DNA from: Bacillota bacterium
Lineage (GTDB): Bacteria > Bacillota > Clostridia > Christensenellales > Aristaeellaceae
Assembly (NCBI GenBank): GCA_023402355.1
Contig: JAEXCG010000179.1
Location: 1-64,000, forward strand
Direction: 5' to 3'
DNA: 64,000 nt
In this document: positions 45,758 through 55,001 of the stretch, one piece after another
How positions within the stretch are numbered: the stretch's first letter is position 1
Layout: the number at the start of each line of letters is the position of its first letter
Program-made: the position numbers and the translations under genes
The notes under the pieces: model-generated
What the model saw: only the letters and a program-made list of their open reading frames with translations
Databases searched by the model: none
Told to the model about the DNA's origin: nothing

Positions 45758-48700
45758 CTAGGTCTGGGCGAGCTTCTCCTTCCCGATGCCGCCGCGTTCC
45801 TGATAGAGTACAGAGCGGGGCGTCAGGCGGACGTGCAGCGTATCGCCGCCGCCGAACGCGTCGTCGACGTACACGCGCACCACCTCGCCGCAGTCGTAAA
45901 CGCGCACGGTATCGGCAACCTCCGCCGTAAGGCCTACCGTCGAATACATTTCGCGGGTCTTGTTCACGAAGTCAATGGCGTACGCCTCGACGTCCGAGCG
46001 TTCCGCTTCCGTAATCAGGCGCGAGTCGGACGCATCCTCCAGCACCTCCTGCCGCCAGAAGGCGTCCAGATGCCGCCAGCCGCCGAGAAATCTTCCATAC
46101 CAGAGGTCCCGCGCGCCCGCTTTGGATTCACCATAAAACTCGTAGCCATACCGCTCCCCCGCGGAAGGACGGTCGACGACCGTCAGCTGCTCTGCATCGA
46201 CCTCTTCCGGCAGCCAGCCCGCCGTTTCGATCAGGAACGCCCGGGTTTGCTGAACCGCTTCTTCCCGCGTGGGCGCGAAGATCATGTTCATGTAGTGGAG
46301 ATTGGTTTCATCCTCCGGATAGAACGTCAGGATGCGTTCTCCGTTCGTCTGCGCGGTCGCGTAATACCTGTTTTTGTCTTTTATCTCGAACCTGTATTTG
46401 CGCACCTCGCCCGCGAGCGCCCGCACCTCGGTAAACTGAGATCCCATGGGGTTCCAGACGGTAACGCCCACCACGCGACTCAGCAGCTCCTTGACCTCCG
46501 GTTCCACGTCGAGTCCGCTGTGTCCCAGCCCCGGCCGCGTTTCAATCACTTCGTCGTCCGGGTATCCGCCGTACGCATAGGAGAGGATGCGCGCGTCCTC
46601 GTCCAGCACGAGCGTGTGCAGCGCCAGCCCGTCCCGCTCGAACGTCAGCGTCCAGGGCGCGGGCCTGCCAAAGGGCGTTTCATGGCGCAGCAGGCGCGCG
46701 CCCTGCGAAAGGGCGAATTGCCGCCCCTCCGCATCCACCCAGCGGGCCGTCCAGCCGCCGATCTCCTTCCAGTCCATCTCGCAGGCCGACGACGTCAGGC
46801 GTAGGCTCTCAATCGGCAGGCCCAGCGCCGCCAGGGTTTCCGTCGGAACCTCCGCGTCCGGCCAGTTCACCGTGGCTTCGAGGTCCGGGTCGCTCACCAG
46901 CGCCAGCACCGCCGGCGGATTCAGCCTCACGTACGCGCGGTCGTGCGATTCCCCGTTTTGATAGCTGATCCGGACGCGCGCAATTTCTTCCGCTCCATAG
47001 GCGTATATTTGATCCTCTACCTCGACGCCCTGCGCCTCGCCGTAGTTGTACACGCGCGCTTTTTCGGCCAGTTCGCGCGCCAGCCGCGCGGCCAGCGTCC
47101 TCTCCGCCTCCGTGATGGCGCGCTGCTCCGGCGAATCCCCGAGCACGTCCACGCGCCAAAAGTCGCTGACATGGCGATGCACGCCACCGTATTCCGCCTG
47201 CCACAGGTCGCGCGCGTTCTCGGCGGATTCGCCGTAAAGCGTCGTGCGCGCGCCTTCCCCGCTGCGGACGTAGGAAAGCACCGGCGGGTTTACATCCCGC
47301 TCGCTCCAGCCCGCCTGCTCCATCAGAAAGCTTCGCGTACGCTCGATCACCTCGCCCGCAGTGGGGTAGACGACGTACGCTTCGAGCTCGCGCGCCCCGT
47401 CCGCTTCCGTCATGATTGGGTGCATGCTCAAGACGCGCGGTGGGTCGGCCTGCACCCTGAAGGCCCAATGCTTTTCCTCGCCCTCGCGCGTGATGGCCAG
47501 ATACTTGCGCACGCGCCCGAACGCCTCGTACACCTCGCAGCGATCGTCCGTCCCGCCGATTCCGGCGACGCCGCTGCCGGTGGCCCTAAGCACCAGGCTT
47601 TGCCGCTCCGCTTCGCCTTCCGCGTCGTAATACGCACCCGCAAGGCGCGATAGCCGAACCGCTTCGGCCCGCTCGGAGGCCTCCGCGAACGAAGCAGTAT
47701 CCGTCACGCCTTCCACGAACGCCTGCTCCGTGCGCAGCGCCTCGTCCGGGCGGATGCCCGCGTCGTAGCTGACGATTTCGCCCGCCGCGTCCATGGAAAA
47801 GGTCGTGACCGACAGGTCGTTTTGGGTCAGCATGAACGTCCAGGGCTCCGTACGCCCATAGGGCGAGGGATATGCCTCCGCGTGCGTTCCGCCCGGCACC
47901 GCCGCGTCCGTCAGGAGAATCCCGTCCGCGTCGTGGATACGCACGCTCGAAAGCCCGCTTTCAGGCAGGTTCCAGTCGATCACGCAGGCCCCCGGGGCGA
48001 CGGTGATGCGATCGATGGGAAGCTGCAAAGCGCCCAGCACGGAGGCCTTGGCTGAGACGGTCTTCACGCGCAGGCTCTGCGCGATCTCGACCTCCTCCGT
48101 CCAGACATAATCCTCGCCGTCCACGTTTGCCCACAGCTCGACGCGCCTGGCGCTATCCTCGTCCGACGGCCCCTTCGCGACCGCGCACTGAATCGCAAAC
48201 CCGTCTTCGGTCAGCGTTTTTCGCTGCCAGACCGGCTGCTCGCGCGTCCATCCGACGTCGCGCAAGGCGCCCGACACCGAAGCCTCAAGCGTCAGGCAGG
48301 CGTCGTCCCACCAGCACGCGGTCCAGATCAACCCCTGCGGACGCTCGCCCGAGACGAGCCGCGGCGCGGCAAAGAGCCCTGCCCGGTCAAGCGCGGCGCT
48401 AAATCCATCCGCGTCATCCGGGGAAGACGGGCGGTTCCAGTAAAGCTCGCTCACCTCGCCGTCTGCGTACAGCTCGATGCGCCCGGCAAGGCTGACGCCC
48501 GTCCAGTTCCCCCCGATGTAGGTAAAGTCCACCTGATGATTTTCCCCCAGCTCTCCTTCCTGTGAGAAGGCCTCGACGGCCTTGCGCCGCATATCCTCCT
48601 GCTCCGCATACGCGCTCGCGAGCGCGATGTACGCCGGGTCCGCCTCGTCCGAAGGGATCAGCGTCCGTTCCCCGGCAAAGGCCGCCTTGTTTTCGCCAAG

Positions 48701-51103
48701 CGCCCCTCGCGCGTCGGCAACCGTCACGTACCAAGAGGAGGCCCCGCCCGTCTCGTCCATCGCGTAGACGATTACGGTTTCATGCCCCGCGTAGACCCGC
48801 ACGACCTCCTGCGCCTGCACGCCGAAGAGGGACGGCACGATTTCCAGCACCTTTTCCTCGGCGGCGCGCCGCGTCGAGAATTCCGCTTCCCGCGTGGAAA
48901 GCGGCTCCTCCCGATCCGAAGGCCGGTAAATGGCCGTCATCGCCGCGCCGGGCTCCACGCTCTCCAGTTCGACGCTCCAGCCGTCGTGCGCGCCCAACTC
49001 CGACTCGTACTCGATGCGCAGGCCCCCGTCGTCCTCGGTCATCGTTTCCAGCGCGTATCCGCCCAGCAACACGCCCGTCCGGTTCGCCACGCGCTTTCGT
49101 GCGCTTTCCGCCGCCGATTGGCCTTCTACGTCTGCTTTCTCCAAAGCGTCCTCCCGCTCGGGCCTCTCGTGCACGGAGCCGTCCTCCCAGAGGTAAAAAA
49201 CCTGTGGGATTCGCTGGGCTTCCGCCTTCCCCGCCCACTCGCGGTCCGCAAAAATCCGGCCGCCCTCCGTATGAATCCGCAGACTCTCATCCCGCGCAGC
49301 TTCTCCCGCAATGTTCGCCCGCCAATAAGAGCCGCCATACTGAACCTGCACAGAATCGTCCGCGCCAAACCCGCACAGGGCGGCAAAGCGCTTCGCGGCG
49401 TCGATCGCCGCGCGCTCCGGCAGACTCTCCACGGCCTCCGCCGCGCCGGTCTTGGGGATTCCATCCGCATTCAGCAGCTTCACGGCGTCCACCTTAAGGT
49501 CGGGCAGCCGCAGCCGCATGCGGTAATACGTGTCCCCGTCCGAAAGGCCCAGCTCTACCTGGCGGTACGTCACACCCTCGAAGCTCTCCTCGTTCTCCGC
49601 CACCTCGATCTGCTCGACCCGCTCGCCGTTCAGCGCGAGGTGGCGCTCGGCAAACGCCTTGGCCGCCTCGCCGATCTGCGCGGCGGAGGGAGCCGGGCCG
49701 TCCTGCACCTCGGTGCGGCTGAGCAGCCCGCCCTCCGCGCCGACGACGCCGCCCGACGCGTCCACGACAACCGAAACCGCCCCGCCTGTGGAGGTATTGC
49801 CGTTCACCTGCACGTATTCGTTGTACTGCGAGGGCACGACATTTTCCAGGCCGCCCACGTCGTCGATGCCGTAAACCTCCCGCAGGAAATCCCTCGCCGC
49901 CTGACGGCGCATGTCCATTTCCGGCGTTTCCACCGGGACGCCGTTGATGGTGTACGGCTCCACCTCTGCCGTAGCGAACGAAACGACGAGCAGCGCGGCG
50001 CCCACAAGCGCAGCCATGGCGAGCGCCGAACGGCGCACGGCGCGGCTGCGCACGATGCCCACGACGCGCGCCTTCATGCGCCTGCCGTTCATCGACATGC
50101 CCGTGGCCAGCACGCCGATGCCGGGCATGCCGCGCCGCGCGGTCGCCCGCACGAGCATTTCCGCGTAATCCACGCGTTCCGGGGCCGACAACCGCTCCGA
50201 CACCCGTTCGTCGCAGGCCATCTCCGCGTCCATTCGGGACAGGTGCGCCCCCAGCCAGACCAGCGGATGAAACCAGAACAGCACGCAGCAGACGTTCCGC
50301 AAAAGCCCCCACAGGCCGTCCCCGACCTTCGCATGGCAGAGCTCGTGCAGCAGCGTGAAGCGCACGTCCGCCCTGCGAATGGCGAGCGGCAGGAAAATGC
50401 GCGGGCGCAGCGTGCCGACGAGGCACGCGCCCGAAAGCGGGTCCGCATACGCGGCCGGCAAGGGGCGCATGCGCAGCTCCCCACAGAGCGCTTCATAGGC
50501 CGCCCACGCTTCGCCCGTCAGGCTGCCCGCCTGCGACCGGGCGATCCGCCGCCGGAAGCGCAGGTTGGCGATCAGCATGTACAGCGCCACCGCCGCCGCC
50601 CCGGCCGCGTACGCACACAAAATCCGCTGCTCTACGCTAAGCGGCTCGCGCGCGTCTGCCTCGGGCAGAGCCCGGAGCGCAGGCGGCGCGTTGCGCGCGC
50701 CGGACAGGTTTGCCACCGTTATGCCAGCCTGCGCGGCTGGTTTTATGGCCTCCGACGCCCGGCCGCCCGTCCATGCCGGTTCAAAAGGCGCAGACGGCAG
50801 CGGTTCATCGCGAAGCAAGCCCTCCGTCTGCCCGGTCGTTTCCTTTTCGGGGACACGTACGGCGCCGCTTTCCGGCACCGGCGCCGATACGCCCTGCGGC
50901 GCGTCCACATCCTTCACCAGCAGCGGGTTGGGCAGCGACAGGGGGATGAGCAGCCGCAGCGCCACTAGCAGCCACGCCAGATAGATCGCGCGGCTGCCCA
51001 CGCGAACCCGGAAAAACCGGCGTGCGATCAGGACGAGCGGGATCAGCACCGCCGCGCCGACGCTTCCCTCCAGCAGATATTCTAAAAATCCAATGCCTTT
51101 CAT
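45758..51103 (-). CDS. Giant BlaR1/M56-type membrane metallopeptidase
   Basis: 1781 aa to the first UAG. N-terminal TMs (about 10-60, 162-180) surround the M56 domain: zinc site H253-E254-L-C-H257 and E294 in DAEMACDERV, both intact; a last TM lies at about 361-378. The remaining ~1400 residues should be outside the cell, far larger than BlaR1's ~250-aa penicillin-binding domain. They hold PepSY-like and repeated modules: ARDLW...GGxxRHxxDFWR and ITEAERxxA recur twice, and two copies of a [LV]SY...PDE segment occur. No SxxK beta-lactam-binding motif stands out. Likely a sensor that cleaves BlaI. Last gene of blaI-M56-M56. Confidence 0.85.
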   Translation of the reverse strand: MKGIGFLEYLLEGSVGAAVLIPLVLIARRFFRVRVGSRAIYLAWLLVALRLLIPLSLPNPLLVKDVDAPQGVSAPVPESGAVRVPEKETTGQTEGLLRDEPLPSAPFEPAWTGGRASEAIKPAAQAGITVANLSGARNAPPALRALPEADAREPLSVEQRILCAYAAGAAAVALYMLIANLRFRRRIARSQAGSLTGEAWAAYEALCGELRMRPLPAAYADPLSGACLVGTLRPRIFLPLAIRRADVRFTLLHELCHAKVGDGLWGLLRNVCCVLFWFHPLVWLGAHLSRMDAEMACDERVSERLSAPERVDYAEMLVRATARRGMPGIGVLATGMSMNGRRMKARVVGIVRSRAVRRSALAMAALVGAALLVVSFATAEVEPYTINGVPVETPEMDMRRQAARDFLREVYGIDDVGGLENVVPSQYNEYVQVNGNTSTGGAVSVVVDASGGVVGAEGGLLSRTEVQDGPAPSAAQIGEAAKAFAERHLALNGERVEQIEVAENEESFEGVTYRQVELGLSDGDTYYRMRLRLPDLKVDAVKLLNADGIPKTGAAEAVESLPERAAIDAAKRFAALCGFGADDSVQVQYGGSYWRANIAGEAARDESLRIHTEGGRIFADREWAGKAEAQRIPQVFYLWEDGSVHERPEREDALEKADVEGQSAAESARKRVANRTGVLLGGYALETMTEDDGGLRIEYESELGAHDGWSVELESVEPGAAMTAIYRPSDREEPLSTREAEFSTRRAAEEKVLEIVPSLFGVQAQEVVRVYAGHETVIVYAMDETGGASSWYVTVADARGALGENKAAFAGERTLIPSDEADPAYIALASAYAEQEDMRRKAVEAFSQEGELGENHQVDFTYIGGNWTGVSLAGRIELYADGEVSELYWNRPSSPDDADGFSAALDRAGLFAAPRLVSGERPQGLIWTACWWDDACLTLEASVSGALRDVGWTREQPVWQRKTLTEDGFAIQCAVAKGPSDEDSARRVELWANVDGEDYVWTEEVEIAQSLRVKTVSAKASVLGALQLPIDRITVAPGACVIDWNLPESGLSSVRIHDADGILLTDAAVPGGTHAEAYPSPYGRTEPWTFMLTQNDLSVTTFSMDAAGEIVSYDAGIRPDEALRTEQAFVEGVTDTASFAEASERAEAVRLSRLAGAYYDAEGEAERQSLVLRATGSGVAGIGGTDDRCEVYEAFGRVRKYLAITREGEEKHWAFRVQADPPRVLSMHPIMTEADGARELEAYVVYPTAGEVIERTRSFLMEQAGWSERDVNPPVLSYVRSGEGARTTLYGESAENARDLWQAEYGGVHRHVSDFWRVDVLGDSPEQRAITEAERTLAARLARELAEKARVYNYGEAQGVEVEDQIYAYGAEEIARVRISYQNGESHDRAYVRLNPPAVLALVSDPDLEATVNWPDAEVPTETLAALGLPIESLRLTSSACEMDWKEIGGWTARWVDAEGRQFALSQGARLLRHETPFGRPAPWTLTFERDGLALHTLVLDEDARILSYAYGGYPDDEVIETRPGLGHSGLDVEPEVKELLSRVVGVTVWNPMGSQFTEVRALAGEVRKYRFEIKDKNRYYATAQTNGERILTFYPEDETNLHYMNMIFAPTREEAVQQTRAFLIETAGWLPEEVDAEQLTVVDRPSAGERYGYEFYGESKAGARDLWYGRFLGGWRHLDAFWRQEVLEDASDSRLITEAERSDVEAYAIDFVNKTREMYSTVGLTAEVADTVRVYDCGEVVRVYVDDAFGGGDTLHVRLTPRSVLYQERGGIGKEKLAQT

Positions 51104-51132
51104 CTCCCGATTCCTCCATCTTAGGTCGTGGG

Positions 51133-54100
51133 CTATTCGCCTTCGGGCAACGCGTAGCAGGCGAACACGCCGCCGTGCCGCGCATCGACGCTAAGACGAT
51201 ACGTCCGTCCGTCGCTGCAATCGATCTGCAGGTCTACCTCGATGCAGGCATCCGCTTGCGCAGCCTTTACCTGCTCCTGTCGATACGTTTCCACGAGCGA
51301 TTCGGGCGCAAGGGGCAGGCTATAGACCCGTGCCGAACGCTCCCGCCTGCTCGCCCCCAACACCTGGGTTTTCACGACTTCAACCTCCGTACCATAGAGG
51401 TAATATCGCAGCAAATGCTCTTTTCCGAGCTCCTGGGCGCTCTCGGAAAGCGTCTCATCCAGTTGAAGTGCTCCGTCCGCGTCGCCGCGCAGGTCGTGCA
51501 GGGAAATCGGCCGGCAGGTGTCGGCCTCCATCGTAAAGTACGCAAAGACTTCTGCCGTCTTTCGGTCGATCCAGCGGCAGATAAGCCTGCCGTCCACCCG
51601 TTCGATCGTGGCGTCGCATTCGTTCGCCAGGCCGCAGGCGCCGCCGCTCGCCTGCTGATATGACCGCATCACCTGCTTCGCCGCCTCTTCGTCATAGGGG
51701 GCGTTTTCTTCAAAGTCCGCCGCTAAGGTGGATTCAGCCTTTTCCCACGCGCGTATGGCGCATTCCCCCACGGAAACCGTCATCCTGTCTGCAGAGCCAT
51801 CTGTATAAAAGACGTTCACATCCACTAATTCCCTGCCGTCAACCGTTCGCGCGGGTTTTAGGACCGTCACGTGCTGCACAGCCTGCCGGTAGGTCGCCCC
51901 AAACGTGCGCGCGCACTCCCTGACCTCGTTTTCCTCCCGAGGGGTCAGGCTGCGCATGCTCGCGCCGTCCGCGGCCGTTATCGCGTCCGCCGTCCAGAAG
52001 GACGCGACGCGGCTCGTCTCCTTATCGTATACCGCCGTCCACAGATCCCGAGCGCCCGGCCGCGTGCCGCCGAAGACGCGAATCTCCCGCTCACCTTCCT
52101 CCGCTTCTACCACCGGGGCTTCCTCTTCGATGCGCGCCAATTCGTTCACGACGCCTACGACGTCCTGCTTGACTTCCTCTTCGTCCCAGCGAATCCGCTC
52201 GCTGCTAATGCTCATCATGAGCACAGCCTCGGGGTTCAATCGGATGCACAGCTCGTCTCTGCGGTCGTAGTTCTCGCTCAGATAGTGCACCGTCACGCGG
52301 GCGACCTCGCCGTCCGGGTAAACCTGCACCACGTCCTCAACCGTGATCTCCCCGATCGTGAGGCTGTATTTATTCAGGCGGTTCTCCTGCACGAACGCCT
52401 TCGCTTTCTGCGCGGCCCAGTCGCGTTCCTCCCCGGTCGTCGTCCGCTGCAGCGGCGCGTCCTGCAGCATGTCCATGCGCCAAAAATTGTCGCCATGACG
52501 CCCCGGTCTTTGGTAAAGGACGTACCACCCGTCCTCCGCTCCCTGCCAAGATTCGCCGTAATAGTGGAAGCCGTCTTCCGTGCGGACGATCGGCCTGTCG
52601 ATCTCGTCAGGCGTCCATCCTGCATTCTCCAGGTACGCCTTCACGGAAGCCCTTGCCTCTTCCTCCGTTTCGAGCACCGCGTAGTCGGTGCTCCGGCTCC
52701 CTTCCGGAAAGTACTCCATGGAAAGGATGCGCAGCGGCTCCATCTGCACGCGCCATAGCAGGCTTCCCTGAACAGCCTGCCGCATGGAGAGCTTGCGCAC
52801 GCGCGTTCCATCCGCGTAGACCTCGGCATACACGCTGCCGAAGATTTCCGTTCTCGCTTCGTCCGGTCCGGCCGCTCGGCGGACGAGCGCGCTCGCCGCC
52901 GTATCCTCCTCATGCCACAGGGGTGAAATCTTCCAATGATTAAACCGCAGTTCACGCTGCGTAAAAATCGACTCGACCAGCTCCGTCCTGACTACTTCGC
53001 CCGGGGCTGCATCCGCTGCCGGTTCGTATTCAAACCGCAGCACCTCGCCCGCGGCGTTCACGGTCAGGGCGTAACGCTCGCCGTCCGTCCTCTGCACTTC
53101 GAGCGTCCAGGGGCCGGGCGTCTCGTATATCATCGTGCCGTCTTCAAATCGCGCGTGCTCCGCCGTCGCGGTGACCGCCCAATCCCCGTCAAGCGCGGGA
53201 TAATCCGCCTCGCACGCGTCGCTTCGCACGCGTATCTCGGCCGCCGGGTATCCCAGCGCGTCCACCACCTCCGCGTTCACGACCGTCCAGGCTTCTGCAT
53301 CCATGACGGCGGCATCGTCTGGCTCCGCCCCACGCTTCACTTCCGCCGTCGCAAACGTCATCGTCAGCATCGCGGCGGCCAACAGCGCCGAGGCGGCGAT
53401 CGCCCCGCGACGCACCCGGCGGCTTTGCACGATGCAGCAAACGCGCGCCCTCATGCGCCGCCCGTTCATCGACATGCCGGTCGCCAACACGCCGAGCCGT
53501 GGCGCGCCCCGCCGAAGCGCCATGCGCACCAGCATGTCCGCATAGCCGATCCGCTCCGCGTTCGTCAGCCGCCGCGTCACACGCTCGTCGCAGGCGATCT
53601 CGCCGTCCAGCCGCGATACGTGCGCCCCCAGCCAGACCAGCGGATGAAACCAGAACAGCACGCAGCAGATATTCCGCACGAAGCCCCAAAGAGGGTCCAG
53701 GCTCTTGGCGTGGCACAGCTCATGCGTCAGCGTGAGGTGAAGATCCTCTCGGTTTACCGTCAAGGGCAGCGCGATATGTGGGCGCACGACGCCCGCCAGG
53801 CAAGCGCCGGGCATCGGGTCGCAGAGCCATACGGACAGGGGTTTTACGCGAAGCGTCCGGCAAAGCGCCGCGTAGGACGCCGCTTCCTTGCCCTCCAGCG
53901 CTCCAACTCGCGCGCGTCGAACCTTTGCGTAAAAACGCGCGTTGACCGCGGCAAAATACCCCGCCGTCGCCAGCATCCCCGCAAGGTAGGTGATGAAAAG
54001 CGCCTGCGTCAGCGGGTGCTCTCCGCACGCGACCACAGCGCCCGACGTCTCCTTCGGTCTTCCCGACGATTCCGTATTGCCCGCGCGAAGGGAAGCCGCT

Positions 54101-54399
54101 GCGTCCGTTGACGGTGCGACGTATGCGACGGCAGACGCTTCCGCCGTCGCAGCCTGTAAGATGGGCATTGTCTCGGACTGCGGGTATGCAGCCGGTGCAG
54201 GCATCTCCTTCGTCAATAACGGGTTGGGCAGCGAAAGGGGCAGCAGCAAGCGCAGCGCCACCAGCAGCCAGGCCGCATAGATCGCCCCGCCGCCCACGCG
54301 CACACGCACAAACCGTCGCGCAAGCAAGAGCAACGCGATCAGCACCGACGCGCCGATGCTCGCCTCTATAAGGTGGTGAATCCAAAATGACGTGAACAT
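51133..54399 (-). CDS. BlaR1/M56-type membrane metallopeptidase with large ectodomain
   Basis: A 1088-aa paralogue of the downstream giant. TMs near 10-60 and 135-152 flank H226-E227-L-C-H230 and E267 (DGEIACDERV), then a last TM at about 334-352. The ectodomain (about 740 aa) contains one composite module shared with the giant (EEEARASVKAYLENAGWTP..., GARDLW, FWxxD) plus two further related segments. Cleavage of BlaI on ligand detection is inferred from the family. It starts 41 nt after blaI with GGAGG upstream and ends with TAG. Confidence 0.88.
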   Translation of the reverse strand: MFTSFWIHHLIEASIGASVLIALLLLARRFVRVRVGGGAIYAAWLLVALRLLLPLSLPNPLLTKEMPAPAAYPQSETMPILQAATAEASAVAYVAPSTDAAASLRAGNTESSGRPKETSGAVVACGEHPLTQALFITYLAGMLATAGYFAAVNARFYAKVRRARVGALEGKEAASYAALCRTLRVKPLSVWLCDPMPGACLAGVVRPHIALPLTVNREDLHLTLTHELCHAKSLDPLWGFVRNICCVLFWFHPLVWLGAHVSRLDGEIACDERVTRRLTNAERIGYADMLVRMALRRGAPRLGVLATGMSMNGRRMRARVCCIVQSRRVRRGAIAASALLAAAMLTMTFATAEVKRGAEPDDAAVMDAEAWTVVNAEVVDALGYPAAEIRVRSDACEADYPALDGDWAVTATAEHARFEDGTMIYETPGPWTLEVQRTDGERYALTVNAAGEVLRFEYEPAADAAPGEVVRTELVESIFTQRELRFNHWKISPLWHEEDTAASALVRRAAGPDEARTEIFGSVYAEVYADGTRVRKLSMRQAVQGSLLWRVQMEPLRILSMEYFPEGSRSTDYAVLETEEEARASVKAYLENAGWTPDEIDRPIVRTEDGFHYYGESWQGAEDGWYVLYQRPGRHGDNFWRMDMLQDAPLQRTTTGEERDWAAQKAKAFVQENRLNKYSLTIGEITVEDVVQVYPDGEVARVTVHYLSENYDRRDELCIRLNPEAVLMMSISSERIRWDEEEVKQDVVGVVNELARIEEEAPVVEAEEGEREIRVFGGTRPGARDLWTAVYDKETSRVASFWTADAITAADGASMRSLTPREENEVRECARTFGATYRQAVQHVTVLKPARTVDGRELVDVNVFYTDGSADRMTVSVGECAIRAWEKAESTLAADFEENAPYDEEAAKQVMRSYQQASGGACGLANECDATIERVDGRLICRWIDRKTAEVFAYFTMEADTCRPISLHDLRGDADGALQLDETLSESAQELGKEHLLRYYLYGTEVEVVKTQVLGASRRERSARVYSLPLAPESLVETYRQEQVKAAQADACIEVDLQIDCSDGRTYRLSVDARHGGVFACYALPEGE

Positions 54400-54439
54400 G
54401 CCTCGTCCTCCTCATCGCCGCCCCCGGCGGGGCATACGT

Positions 54440-54823
54440 TTACAGTTGTTCCTTCGCCTTCTTCAGGATGTCCATCAACTCGTCCACCTCGCCGTCCGTG
54501 AGCTCGCCCTGTTCCACCATATTGCTCACCAGCAGCGACGCGCGCCCCTCGAACAGGCGCGAAAGCAGCGTCTGCGTCTGCTCGCGCGCGACCTTGTCCT
54601 TTTCCACGCAGGGGTAGTAGTGGCGCGCGGGCTCCGCCTCTTCCATGCGTACGGTCCCCTTGTGCATCATCCGCTTGAGCAGCGTGATGACCGTGTGCTT
54701 CGTCCAGCCCGTCTCCATCTCAAGGGCATGGGTGATCTGCGGCATCGTCAGGGGGCTATGCTCCCAAAGCAGGGTCATGATCTTCCATTCCGCGTCCGTC
54801 AGCGGCGTGTGTTCTTCCAGCAT
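54440..54823 (-). CDS. BlaI/MecI-family transcriptional repressor
   Basis: A 127-aa winged-helix repressor. LTDAEWKIMTLLWEHSPLTM and TGWTKHTVITLLKRMMHKG form the DNA-binding domain; the C-terminus (SRLFEGRASLLVSNMVEQGEL) is the dimerisation helix pair. The ATG at 54823 with GGAGA upstream gives the family length; the upstream frame overlaps the promoter. It probably represses its own operon through the dyad at 54930-54955 until an M56 partner cleaves it. Confidence 0.93.
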   Translation of the reverse strand: MLEEHTPLTDAEWKIMTLLWEHSPLTMPQITHALEMETGWTKHTVITLLKRMMHKGTVRMEEAEPARHYYPCVEKDKVAREQTQTLLSRLFEGRASLLVSNMVEQGELTDGEVDELMDILKKAKEQL

Positions 54824-54896
54824 GACGTCTCCATCCTCTCCGTCCGAGGCCCGGAGGATGAACCTCACGGGTTCCGGTAATAATCCGTCCACCACC

Positions 54897-54925
54897 ATTG
54901 TACAAGTGTCTACCATTTTTGTCAA
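54897..54925 (-). promoter_or_regulatory. Promoter of the blaI-M56 operon
   Basis: On the minus strand TTGACA (54925-54920), 17 nt, TACAAT (54902-54897). A TACA-AG-TGTC near-site (54901-54910) overlaps the -10 box, allowing a second repressor dimer to block RNA polymerase. Confidence 0.88.
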
Positions 54926-54929
54926 GCAT

Positions 54930-54955
54930 AATCGGTATACAAATGTATACCGATT
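54930..54955. promoter_or_regulatory. Perfect BlaI-type operator
   Basis: 12-bp arms AATCGGTATACA and TGTATACCGATT around AA; the core is TACA-NN-TGTA, the BlaI/MecI consensus. It lies immediately upstream of the -35 box. It could also act on the convergent or neighbouring genes, but the position points to blaI. Confidence 0.85.
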
Positions 54956-54956
54956 G

Positions 54957-54990
54957 GATAAAGAAATCCGGAAGGCAAAAGCCTTCCGGA
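54957..54990 (-). terminator. Terminator of the nucleoside importer operon
   Basis: TCCGGAAGGC / GCCTTCCGGA with an AAAA loop (TTTT on the minus strand), followed by ATTTCTTTAT on the minus strand, 11 nt after the last permease stop. Confidence 0.9.
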
Positions 54991-55001
54991 AAGAGGGGAC
55001 G

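Noticed and set aside
45413..45760. Genome-wide reassignment of UAG as the cause of the split M56 frame
   Set aside because: The type 4 UDG gene ends in TAG directly before the next gene's GGGAGG and ATG, so UAG does act as a stop in this genome.
45413..45760. Pyrrolysine insertion
   Set aside because: No pyl genes, methylamine methyltransferases or special tRNA are visible in the window; kept only as an untested alternative in the finding.
48782..50968. 728-aa open frame antisense to the giant M56 gene
   Set aside because: Shadow frame; the minus strand has the zinc site, TMs and a ribosome site.
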